Assembly (NCBI GenBank): GCA_015039365.1
Contig: WION01000002.1
Coordinates: 992,001 to 1,056,000, forward strand
Direction of reading: 5' to 3'
Length of the DNA: 64,000 nucleotides
Source: Amanita rubescens
Taxonomy: Eukaryota; Basidiomycota; Agaricomycetes; Agaricales; Amanitaceae
Part shown: positions 54,306-64,000 of the stretch, one piece after another
Layout of the letters: every line of letters begins with the position of its first letter
Position numbering within the stretch: the first letter of the stretch is position 1
Translations under genes and position numbers: made by a program
The notes under the pieces: model-generated
The model's database searches: none
The model's input: only the letters and a program-made list of their open reading frames with translations
What the model was told of the DNA's origin: nothing

Positions 54306-55720
54306 ATGCCCAAGTCTCGCAGTCCCTCAATCTCGAACACCATGCATTGGCTTTCTAGAGCTAACTCGGCTACCCGTCATTCACCCTCGAAGCCAACCCG
54401 CATCGCCGAACCAACCATAATTCGTTCCATCGACCAGCTCACTGGTTCGCGCGCAGGCGTCCTGGGATCAGGTGCCACAGTCGTTCGTACCCCTGAGGAT
54501 GCCCTCAGAGACACTAGAGTAAGGCTCTCTCCAAGTTCCGCAGATACATCCAGTGCTCGGCGGCTGGTCCGCACAAAGAAATCGTCAAAGAAACAGGATG
54601 CTTACTTCTCCCCTCCACAAAGCCCCCCTCTACCTCCCTTGCCAATCCCGGGAGAAGAGGAGACCCAATACTTGTCCGAGGCGGAGGACTACCCTCCACC
54701 ACCAACTAGACGGGCACCGCTGCCTCCCTCGGAGTACCCAGAAGACTCCGCGGTTGACAAACTGACGCATGCGTCGTTTGAGGAACAGATAATATCTCGC
54801 CCATGCTCCGAAGAGGAACTAGCGATTCCACCCATTGTCTTCGGTGTCCGGTCCACTTTACCGCCTCCGCCTTTCATGCCAATCCTTCTCTCGGAGCCAC
54901 CGACCGGGAATGTGGATGTGCGTAATGTAATAGTGGCGCTTGAGACGTCGACGGAGATTTACAAAACGTCGTTGACCACGCTATTGTCACAACCATCGCT
55001 TTTGTCCGACTATATTAGGTCTCTGTTGCCACGATCTCGCTCCCGCTCAGATGCATCGTCCGTGTATTCAATACGGAGCGATAACTCGAATATATCAGAC
55101 AAGTCCTATTCACCTCCTTGCAGAATCAACATTTTCCTCGACAGGCCCAGCGCCCCGTAAGCCTTGAAAAAATGCTTTTGCATTTACATAATCTGACTCT
55201 ACGAAACAGTTATGCCACCATTTTGTCATACTTGCGATCCTGTTCGAAACCAAATAGAGCCACGCTGCCCATGGCAGTGCAATTAGTGCACAATTACACG
55301 CAAGAACGCTTAGAGGCGCTCTTGGAACTGCGCGACGAGGCTGCATTTCTTAAACTCATGGAATTACAAAGACTCTGCGAAGACGAGCTGCGCTCGAGAC
55401 AAGGAACAGTTTTATTCAACAATCATTACAGTCATGACTCGGACACATTAGGGTCCGTGCACAGTCAACAAGCATCAGTGTACAGTCTCCATACCCTGAT
55501 TGAACGAGTTGAAAGTGATATTCAATCCAATTTGCGCTCGTCCAAAACCTCGCTTACCAAAGAAGGTCATCGTCGAGCCAAGTCGAAGGATAGTAAACGC
55601 GATTCAGAAGTACAAAGTGTAAGGCAGATTCCCACTCCTGAATCTCGGGCAAGTTCACGCACAGGACCCACTGGCAGGCAACGTAGTCCGCCTCGTCCAC
55701 ATCCAGCTGGCTGGATCTAA
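54306..55720 (+). CDS. Unknown protein, disordered N-terminus with ordered centre
   Basis: About 450 residues in two exons; the intron 55157-55210 (GTAAGC...AAACAG) joins SAP to YATILSYLRSC in frame. The first 200 residues are Ser/Pro-rich (SPPQSPPLPPLPIPGEEE, PPPPTRRAPLPPSEYP). The ordered part reads VRNVIVALETSTEIYKTSL, SQPSLLSDYIRSLLPR, MAVQLVHNYTQERLEALLEL, and RDEAAFLKLMELQRLCEDEL. It ends in a basic Ser-rich tail. The helical centre suggests a protein-interaction role, but I recognise no named family. It is divergent from the SNM1-like gene, 116 bp away. Confidence 0.75.
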
Positions 55721-55947
55721 AGTCATATCTATTTCTTTTGCAATCATTCTTTCTGTACGCAATCACTCGTAGTCAGAGCATCATTCACTGTTATCCTCAC
55801 TCACTATCGGTATTGTTGTATCCATATAGTTCTGTACTCTCATCCATCTCACATCGAGAATGGACAATGCTTGTAAAATCGCATCAGATGTAATAGGCAC
55901 TAATCATTATACTCTATCATACTTGCCAACGCATACACCACAATCTT

Positions 55948-56740
55948 TCAGTAAGGCTTACGCCTGTTCTTCTTCAATTCTTGATCCAACATCCTTGCTT
56001 TCTTGGCTCCGATGTTAACTGGCCTAATTGCCGTGGAATCTGCTTTCTTTAATGTAACTGGACGATTTCCAACATATTTACCTGAGGCAAAGATTAGTTG
56101 TTTGTTCATTTGGTGCTTTAATTACCGTACCGTCCATTTCTTTCCAAGCTTTCAAAAAGTCTTCAGGGTCAGAAAATGCCACAAATCCATATTTTGCCTA
56201 AAACCCTTTAATAGACGCCGAGACTAGCTGCAAAGAGCTTACCTTGCCACTGAGTCTATCGCGTTTGACTTTAGCTTTCTGGAATGAGGGGTATCTACTG
56301 AAAGCATTGGCCAGAACGTCATCAGAGACATCAGTTGCTTAGATCCCCTACGAAGAGCCGGAACCATGCTAGACGAATCTATCAGATCGAAAAATCTGGG
56401 GAGTTGAGGCAAACGCACCTGGATTCCACTCCAGCAATGTTGGGTCCTCCCATACCTTTCCTCCACCTTTCCGCAACACAGTCACCCTTTTAGTCCCCTT
56501 TGCGAGCTTTCCGCCTGCGCCGCGCTTGTCGCCCGCAGCCCCTGGGACATAAGCGCTCTGCTGCGCTAGAATACCGACATCATATTCATAGGCGTTCGCA
56601 GGTACGGGCGCACTGTGAGACGACGATGCGCCTGGAAGGGGAAAAGAAGGGCCCTGGTAAGGCCTGTAATATGGATTTATATCGGAGCTCTGCTGTTGCT
56701 GCATGTATTGCTGGTATTGCGGGTTCGAGTAAGGATCCAT
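55948..56740 (-). CDS. RRM protein, RBM42-like
   Basis: RNA-binding protein. A Gln/Tyr/Pro-rich leader (MDPYSNPQYQQYMQQQ) and a Lys/Gly-rich stretch (KLAKGTKRVTVLRKGGGK) with VWEDPTLLEWNP precede one C-terminal RRM. RRM blocks are RLFVGDLSNDVSDDVL (RNP2), the RYPSFQKAKVKRDR loop, GFVAFSDPEDFLKAW (RNP1) and GKYVGNRPVTLKKA. The W-E-D-P-x-L-x-E-W motif just before the RRM and the RRM itself match RBM42, a splicing-associated protein. Four exons join in frame. The C-terminus is basic (KKNRRKPY). It lies 286 bp divergent from the uL18 gene. Confidence 0.88.
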
Positions 56741-57026
56741 AGTGAACGTCGGTGGGCAAGGAAGGCGTAACGGCCTTGTGGCAGTGTGACGATAGCGTGT
56801 GAAATACTTTCTAATTAGGATTACCACATATACGGAGCTCTGCTCGTCGCCCCCCTCAACGCCCTCGCTCCCTCAAGGCAAGTGTACTCAGATCGTATTG
56901 TTCTGCGACGTGGTCCCTCCAGTTTCAATGCTTAAAATTTGGTCATCTTGCATAGAAGGCGGATGGAATGGATGGATGCAGAACACGATCATTGGATGTT
57001 AAGCCTCCTGCTAATCCTAATTTCAG

Positions 57027-58145
57027 ATGCCCTTCATCAAAAAAATCAAATCCGACGCCTACTTTTCACGATTCCAAGTAAAATACCGCAGACGGAGAGA
57101 AGGAAAGACTGACTGTACGCATGCATTTCAACTGTCCCCAGGACTGATGATCGACCTCCTCTATAGACTATGCGCGCAAGCGGTTGGTAACCCAGGCCAA
57201 GAATAAATAGTATGTTATTCAAAATCAATGCTCAACTGTCTTGAAACATATTGTATAGCAACGCTCCCAAATACCGCCTCGTTGTCCGGATCACAAACCG
57301 CGAAATCATTGTCCAAATTGTATATGCACGCCTTCAAGGGGACTTTGTCCTAACGGCCGCACGGTCGCGCGAGTTGCCCAGGTACGGTATCAACCACGGC
57401 TTGACCAACTGGGCAGCTGGTATGTAACTTTTCTGCCCTGCGACCAGCTGTTGTCTAATTTGACGAAGCCTATGCGACCGGCCTACTTTGTGCCCGCCGC
57501 GCTCTGACAAAACTTGGCCTCGCGGACAAGTACCAGGGTGTAACAGAACCCGATGGCACATTTGTTCTGACTCAGCCTCTCGATGACGAAGATGCTCCAC
57601 GGCCTTTCAAGTGCTACCTCGACGTTGGTCTGAAACGCACTTCGACTGGTGCCCGTATCTTCGGTGCGATGAAAGGTGCAAGCGATGGAGGCGTCTTCAT
57701 CCCTCACTCAGACAAGCGCTTCCCTGGTTACGACACAGAAACTAAAAAGCTTGATGCTGATGTCCTCAAGAAATACATTTATGGCGGTCACGTAGCTGAA
57801 TACATGGAAAGTTTAGAGGAAGAAGACGAAGAAAGGTACGAGCTTCATTTTCTAGCCGCATCGCGTGTTCTCATTTCATCCAGGTTCAAGAAGCAATTCT
57901 CAAGTTATCTTGAGGATGGTATTGGCTCGGAGGACATCGAGGAAATTTACACAAATGCTCATGCAGCAATCCGGGAAGACCCTACCTTCAAACCCACAGA
58001 AAAAGCAACAGATTGGAAGGCAGAAAGTCTCAAACACAAGGTGCACAGGCTCACCTTGGAAGGGCGGAGGGAGAAAATTGCCGCAAAGATCGAGAAGTTC
58101 AAGGCTACCGGAGGTGCAGGGGAGGAAGAAGAAGAGGAGGACTAG
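57027..58145 (+). CDS. RPL5: 60S ribosomal protein uL18 (RPL5)
   Basis: Large-subunit protein that binds 5S rRNA. The ATG at 57027 gives [20 protein letters not shown] and [16 protein letters not shown]; then [52 protein letters not shown], and [18 protein letters not shown]. It continues with [19 protein letters not shown] and ends in EEEEEED. Introns after KTDY, after NKY, within WAAAYATG and within EEDEER join in frame. The sequence CTAATCCTAATTTCAG directly before the ATG looks like the branch point and acceptor of a 5' UTR intron. Confidence 0.95.
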
Positions 58146-58500
58146 ATTGGTTTTTATCAGTACCCTCCTTACATACTCCCTACGTGTCTGCGTACGCTCT
58201 TCATACATTTCGTTACGTCTGTATTCCGAGTCAAGATTCAGACCTCGCTTTAATCATCAAGCGATACTGCAGAATTTGTCAAAGTCTCCTCTCGCACGCT
58301 GCTTGGGTGATCCGAGCTATCCATTCAAACAGGGAAATACGGGTGTTATCCGCTGAATAGGATTGTGTTCGTCCATGACGACCGGTCACGTCGTCCAGAC
58401 GAAATGCGACACAGTCGATAGCAAAGTCATCTCCGTAGAGTATGCGAAAATTCCTATCATCTAATGAGTTTGTCGTTGGTTTAATATGAATACTTGAAAC
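58146..58500. other. Convergent intergenic region
   Basis: 355 bp between the stops of the uL18 and MED17 genes; no coding signal on either strand. Confidence 0.5.
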
Positions 58501-60500
58501 TCACAGGACACAACCATCCCACCTCCCCACACACCTATTCAAGTCCACGAACCAAGTTCCTCCAACTCCTTCACTGAAACTTTTCCCGACGTCACATATT
58601 CTTTGGAGCAAACAATTTTCGACCTCGTCACGCAAGAGTTGACAAAGTTGAGGGACAGATGTAATTGCTATAGTTGCTTGAGATAAATGAGCTGTTAATG
58701 ATGACGGTGCCTCGAACGACAACCGTATGCCATAGCTGAATGGAAGACTCAGAATCATGCATTGAAAAACAATATTTTGCTGGCACACCGGTTGTCAATG
58801 CGAATAAGAGCCTCTCCGCTCATGAGCCTACTTTCGCCTTTGTCTGCGAGGTCCAACAAATCTTGACCAGTTTCTCCGACAGGTGTGAAACGTAATGACG
58901 AGATGATAGAAACTACTGCCAATGCCTGAGTGACTTTATCAAGTTCTAGCTTGATCCGTCTGCAGAATACCTGATATTGCAGTAAGCCAATAATCGGCTG
59001 CAGTACGGGAGGTACACGAGGAGGATTAGCAGGATTAGCTTCACGAGCCGGCCTTAATCTCTGCATTTTGAGAAAGTTGTGTCGACGAAGGAGTAGCACA
59101 TGCAGCCCATGGTATATGAGATCACATATATTGTCGGGATTGCCTGTCTCTTGCTGCGCCGCCGGTTCTATTCTGTCAGAGTTAACCTATGGTGGGGGTT
59201 AGGTTAATGTGTTGCCCCACAAACTTGCCACGAACAAGTTCAAATTGGAGTTCCATCCCTGGCGCTGCGTCTATAAAGACAGCCATTTCAGAAACTCGAG
59301 CTGAGGCGGTCGGGAGACTGGCTGCTTCTTTGACCAGTAAGGAAAATATTTCTTGTTCAATGATTTCCTGTTGAGCACCGTGGATAATAGCATTTAGATC
59401 GGATTCATCCGGCGAACTGTTTGGTGATTGATGTTCTACACGGTTGCCGTCCGTAGACATTATCGAAATGCGCAGCCGAGTGTGTCGTCGATATGGGAAA
59501 ATAAGATTATCAGACTCGTGCACATTTGTAGCCATATGTGCAATAGCCTGTCGACGAAAAATGGCAGGAGCTGCGCTAACATTGAGCCGTTTCCATTCAC
59601 AGCAGCAGAAGGCAAAACACACATTCTTCAAGGCCATATACAATGAGAAAATCTTTAGCTGTCTTGTCTGTGCCTTTCCCCGTACTTCGACCCAAGTGGT
59701 AACGGTGCAGGGACTAACCTCCAATTAGCCCGTCTGATTTTGAGTGCATCTAGCCAGTATTTTTCTCCCCGTTGTCTTGTCTTTTCCATGTTTTCCGCAG
59801 CGGTCTTAAATACATCTGCAGCTTTCCTAAGCGCCTCGTCTTTTCCACCGATGATCAATTGTGCGTTAAATGCCTGTACAGACGTAATCGACGGTGGCTT
59901 GTTGACGACAGTGGCGGAAAGATGAGAAGATGGAGGGACTCCTGTGGGAGTACTTCTGAGCACCGGAATATCAGGTGGACTTTTCGTTGCCAACAAGGAG
60001 GATAACAGGTCTTTGGCATGCGACATTTCCCCTAAAGCAATGCTATCCCAATGAACAATAATACATAGTACGAAACTTCCTGGACCTACTATAGATGCGG
60101 CAATATTTCCATTCTCATTTTTAATAAATCTTCAGTAGTCATTGTCGCCGTGGTTGCCTTTTCCTCACTGGGATCCTCACTGGCATGTGGAAGGTCGATA
60201 TCCATATCTTGAGCCAGAGCACCGGGTTTACCAGATGAACGACCCTTTCCCTTCTCAAAAAAATCTACACCTCTCTCCACAAAAATACGGTGCAATTTCT
60301 CTCCCAGTTGTTGTGTTAATGTTTCCTTGCTGGAGGATGAGTGAATTGGTGCGCCCTGAGTTACTTCCCGCTACATACGGCTCGTAGATGTATTGCCCGT
60401 CAGCAGCAATGTCAGATAAGACGGGAATAGGATCGTCATTGTCATCCTTGTATGGCCTCTCCAGAGAGAGTTTGAGCATTTTCCAGGATGGTTCTTCCAT
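58501..60500 (-). CDS. MED17: Mediator complex subunit 17
   Basis: Head-module subunit of the Mediator of RNA polymerase II. The ATG at 60500 gives MEEPSWKMLKLSLERPYKD. Exons continue with GQYIYEPKETLTQQLGEKL, HRIFVERGVDFFEKG, ATMTTEDLLKMRMEILPHL, IALGEMSHAKDLLSSLLA, RGEKYWLDALKIRRANWRLV, FRRQAIAHMATNVHESDNLI, then RHTRLRISI and the C-terminal GVGGTWFVDLNRCVGRWDG. At 59678-59681 a run of four G (minus strand) breaks the frame between LPLGSKY and GKGTDKTAKDFLIVYGLEE; three G would restore it. All other junctions are canonical GT-AG. It lies 70 bp divergent from the Zn2Cys6 gene. Confidence 0.9.
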
Positions 60501-60570
60501 GAAGACGTTCAATATTTGTTTGTGTGTGGACGTTGCCGTGAGTCAATCCTTGTGCTATTAGTATTCACCG

Positions 60571-63465
60571 ATGGTCAAGGCATCACACCAAACTTCACCG
60601 AGCCTTTCGTCATTCAAGCGCAGGAAGTCGGAAGACGACGATGAAAGCGCATCTGCTACTAAGAAGCAGCGAACTCGGGTCAGGTGAGGCCAGAAATACA
60701 CGTAGCATGTTCAATCTAATCAGCGTTCAGCTTTTCCTGTGGGGAATGTCATCGCAGAAAACAGAAAGTACGTCCTTTATGGTCAACCAAAGTCCCCTCT
60801 CTTATTATCTCTTAGTGCGACAGACAGATACCCTGTTCACATGTTCGTAGTTTCCCATTCCTTGTCCGAAATCACAACTCATTCTTGCAGTGTATAACCC
60901 GCAAGGTACCCGATTTGTGTAAACCATACACCCCAGGAAAGGCAGATCAAGACCTCAACGTCCGAATAACAAGATTGGAGCACATCGTTCAAACAGCACT
61001 GCCCCAGTACTGGACATCCAATATGCCTATGTCGTCCTCAATAACCTTTCAGCCTGTTTTTGACAGGAAAAGTTCTCCTTCCGTGGGTGATGATGACAAT
61101 GGTTCCCTCAATGAAGAGCATGATCCGATTGGAGGTTCCATGCATAGTGGGAATTGGTATGGCAACAGCGTTTCGGGAAGCGTCGCGCCTACTTCCATCC
61201 TTGAACAAGTATGATTTATCTTATTTTCGAGGAGTTATTTCTGAATGTAATTTAAGTTGAGAAGTGTAGCTGGGCCATTACCGTCAGATTCCAAACAGGA
61301 TACTTTTAGAGCATCTAGCCACAACCATGACTCAGAGCATTTCGATCCAATGCTGACATCTCGTACGGAACATTTGGAAAGTCCTGGCCTCGACGTAGTT
61401 GGCAATGATACGGAACCATCTATGGACGATAATGTCCACGTTCTACTTCAAAAATTAGGCTTTTCGCCGCATAAAATTGCAGAACTGCTGGATGAATTAC
61501 CTCCCTCGAGAACTGCAGATGTCCTCGTCGACTTCTATTTTAGTACCATGTACGTGTGGTCGTACTACGTTCTTCGAACATTTCTCTCATCATCATCACG
61601 AGTAGCAATTGGACGCGGTATCCTATCTCTGAAAGGGATTTCAGAAATGGCTACACGTCCGTCTATGCTCACGTCGAGAACCACACAAGTGTGACAAAAC
61701 TTGGAGACATACGATTTTTACCTTTGTTATTTGTAGTTCTCGCCATTTCTGCAAGACTGGTTCCAGGGCGACTCGCGGGCGACGCCCTGGATACCAGGAA
61801 CTCATCTTTGAAGTACTACTGGTTTTGTCAGTATAAATTTTGTCAGGCATTCATCTCTATTCATATCACCCTTAGCCCGGAGAGCCCTTCTGATGGCCGC
61901 TGCAATTCAACCGGATTCTCTGGATATTGTCTTAACCCGACTTTTGGTGAGTGTCTATTCTGCAACTTGGAAGTTTTAATCATGCCTTCTAGAGTGCTAG
62001 ATTTCTTACGTTTGACCGACGAATCACCGAGTGCTGGAGTCAGTTAGGTGCTGCCGTTCGAACCGCCCAGGCCTTAGGCTTACACCGCGACGGTTCGACA
62101 ATGGTAAGGATGGAATTCTTGCTCCACATTCTTTTTTTACATTGCAACGCAGGATATTCCATTATCCGTAGTAGAGTATCGAAGGCGTATATGGTGCGAC
62201 ACATTTTGTTCCTCCAATTTCTTTCTGCGATCGCTCTTAACCGATATCAAAGGTCGTATCTGTATCATGCTGATCGTTCCTACGCCCTCGTGCTCGGTCG
62301 GCCCAACTCAATCCAGGATGATTATACGTCCACCCAACCACCCTCCAATATCGAAGATCTTCCATCAGGGTCACCTAATGGCGAATATCCACCGTTAACG
62401 TCTCCTACGCCCATGACATTTGTTATTCTCCGACATCAACTAGCAGCTATAATGGGCCGGATCGTTCATCATTTTCAACGAGTTCGCGATAGAAGCCACT
62501 ACACAGAGGTCACCGCGCTCGACGACGAACTGCTTAATTTCGCTAACCATCTTCCTCACCACTTTGCGCTCAATCCAGATAAATCTTTGGACGAAACTTT
62601 CAAATATATACCTGTACACAGATATTTATTACTGACAGAAATTATGTTCGTCAGGATTAATCTGCACCGTCCGTATTTCCTACGACGACTGAATTCTGAG
62701 CGCTATGCGCGCTCACGACAAGCATGTTTCGAATCAGCCATGAAAGATTTCCAGATTCGACAGGCGTTCCGCGAGAGCATGGCACGGGAAGCTCGAGATT
62801 CTCTCTGCAATGCTTACCGCGATTTTCAGACAGCCATGATCAGTGGCATTTATTTTATTCTCGAGCCGAATGGGCGATACAAAGAAGCCATGCATGCCAT
62901 TCTCGATGGTTTTGTACAAGACCATCAAGAAACGAGAGAGATGGGCGAGACGACTCGTAGGGAGTTAAGAATAATCGAGTTTTTGCGAACGAAGGCCTTA
63001 CAAGCTGAGAACTTGGAATTGAAACGTTCTCCTACCAGCCAATCATCAGAACAGCAGGCTCGACTGTTACTGGGTTTGCAGCAGACGTCCAGTCCACGAA
63101 AGTCAAATTCTTCCATTCACCCGACTTCACCTACATATCCAAGCCATGTTACACAGTCCCCGACGCTCTCCAGGCTGCACCACAATTCTGATCATGCACA
63201 TTCTCCAACTACAACCGCTAGTCCAGGAACCATGGATGACGATACTGTAGCGCAATCGTTACTCGACCATTGGTGTAACACAGTTAGCAATGCTCCTATT
63301 GATGCTTCGACGGGTGCTATGTCATGGGGCGGCCCTGGTGGGGCCGATTTCTCGGGATGGATGCAATCACCAAACATTAATGGATCAGATTTACGATTAC
63401 TGTCGGGGTTGGAGGATTGGAATTATTGGGAGGCATTAGTGAGTCAAATTCAACGGGCTCCCTAG
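60571..63465 (+). CDS. Zn2Cys6 fungal transcription factor
   Basis: Gal4-type regulator. The zinc cluster CGECHRRKQKC, then DRQIPCSHC and RKVPDLC, follows a basic leader (KKQRTRVSFS) and is split over three exons. The spacing is C-x2-C-x6-C-x5-C-x2-C-x8-C. A linker with VRITRLEHIVQTAL comes next. The fungal_trans domain is readable as DILFSTINW-like sequence near 61500, then RFLPLLFVVLAISARLV, WSQLGAAVRTAQALGLHRDG, VVEYRRRIWSYLYHADRS, and ALVLGRPNSIQDDY. An intron beginning GTGCGACAC inside the last of these must be removed; the long open frame from 62101 reads through it by chance. About ten exons were followed. The C-terminus is Ser/Pro-rich. The targets are unknown. Confidence 0.88.
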
Positions 63466-63481
63466 GGGTTTAATATTCGTT

Positions 63482-63513
63482 ATCTTTTTCTTTTCTTTTT
63501 CTCTTTCTTATTC
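63482..63513 (+). promoter_or_regulatory. Pyrimidine-rich tract
   Basis: A run of almost pure T and C about 110 bp before the VPS24 start codon. Such tracts mark core promoters of many fungal housekeeping genes. It could equally belong to the 3' end of the gene before it. Confidence 0.3.
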
Positions 63514-63621
63514 AACGCCTATTTGTGCGATATGTTGTACTTTTCTATGTAAACAGCGATGTACGTAATCAGCCTTGCGTCATTCACACCTGTCTAGTGA
63601 CTCGTCTACCACACCTGTTCA

Positions 63622-64000
63622 ATGCAATCTATCAACCGTTTCCTGTATGGGCCGACGCCGGAGGAGCGTGTCAGAGCATGGCAGGGGAAGTTACGTGCTG
63701 AGTCTCGTCAGCTTGACCGTGAGATGAGGCAGGTTGGGTTTCCTGCTACTTTAATGACCCTACTACATATGACGAATCATACAGCTTCGATATGGCGACG
63801 TCCAAGGCTCGTCAATCTGTGAAGCAATTGGCAAGCAAGGGTGATGTTAAATCTGCTCGCATACTTGCAAAGGAAGTGGTCCGGAGTGACAAGCAGAAAG
63901 ACAGACTATCTGTGAGCAAGGCACGATTGGGTTCCATTGGTATACAGCTGTCGCAACAACTAGGTGATTGAACTTCTTTCAGTGAATGGATCAGGGTTCT
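63622..64000 (+). CDS. VPS24: ESCRT-III subunit VPS24/CHMP3, 3' end missing
   Basis: ESCRT-III component that polymerises on endosomes for multivesicular body sorting. Exon 1 (63622-63732) gives MQSINRFLYGPTPEERVR, LRAESRQLDREMRQ; exon 2 from 63785 gives DMATSKARQSVKQLASKGDV, SARILAKEVVRSDKQKDRL, and RLGSIGIQLSQQL before another donor. Under the only visible GT-AG intron (63733-63784), exon 2 is one base out of frame with exon 1. The expected junction is MRQ-FDMATSK, so one base looks wrong in the data. The gene continues beyond the window edge. Confidence 0.9.

Noticed and set aside
62101..63465. A 454-codon open frame as a separate gene
   Set aside because: It is the 3' part of the Zn2Cys6 gene; its first 60 codons read through two introns that can be removed in frame with the exons before it.
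1..64000. Mating-type locus, retrotransposon or DNA transposon
   Set aside because: No homeodomain, pheromone receptor, reverse transcriptase, integrase or transposase motif, and no long terminal or inverted repeats were seen.

Overview
The window is a gene-dense piece of a fungal nuclear genome, very probably from a basidiomycete of the Agaricomycetes. Nearly every gene is broken by many short GT-AG introns of about 35-60 bp. Housekeeping proteins (CENP-A, eL6, eL36, uL18, MED17, CK2 beta, glutamine synthetase, IDH1, PDH E1 beta) have fungal character, and several genes belong to families I recall mainly from mushroom-type genomes. I cannot name the species. There is no bacterial, plasmid or viral signature, no CRISPR and no intact transposon.

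Layout. 1-15.4 kb: ceramide synthase (left end cut off), a DEDDh exonuclease-fold protein, the centromeric histone CENP-A, mitochondrial insertase COX18, ribosomal eL6, pyrimidine 5'-nucleotidase, a Tma17/Adc17-like proteasome chaperone, a large basidiomycete orphan, Pol I factor Rrn7, an ER J-protein and a small unknown gene. 15.4-24.7 kb: an alpha-oxoamine synthase (BioF-like), a decayed kinase-like fragment, a TspO protein, trifunctional HIS4 and PDH E1 beta. 24.7-35.3 kb: SDR, amidohydrolase, membrane-anchored alpha/beta hydrolase, IDH1, a conserved unknown, a DUF262 protein and DCC1. 35.4-44.8 kb: glutamine synthetase, AP-1 sigma, a sparse 2.2-kb stretch, an EF-hand mitochondrial carrier, a TVP38-like VTT protein and eL36. 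44.9-64 kb: CK2 beta, fluoride exporter FEX1, 3-ketosphinganine reductase, a DUF7704 membrane protein, VID27, a small unknown, an Rpr2/SNM1-like zinc protein, a disordered unknown, an RBM42-like protein, uL18, MED17, a Zn2Cys6 regulator and the start of VPS24.

How the genes relate. This is mostly unlinked housekeeping. Ceramide synthase and 3-ketosphinganine reductase belong to one sphingolipid pathway but lie 46 kb apart. Spacing is tight: divergent start codons are as close as 35 bp, and convergent stop codons as close as 26 bp.

The most important observation for a reader is that many conserved genes show one-base reading-frame breaks with no usable intron. Clear or likely cases are glutamine synthetase, MED17, FEX1, the SDT1-like nucleotidase, the ER J-protein, the SNM1-like gene, VPS24, the DEDDh gene and the orphan at 8.4-11 kb. 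Two cases fall in short homopolymers. Because several of these genes are expected to be essential, uncorrected assembly indels explain this better than pseudogenes. Gene models here should therefore be treated as frame-uncertain. I did not find a convincing novel multi-gene system. The best leads are the DUF262 protein, the lineage-specific unknown families and the CENP-A loop 1.
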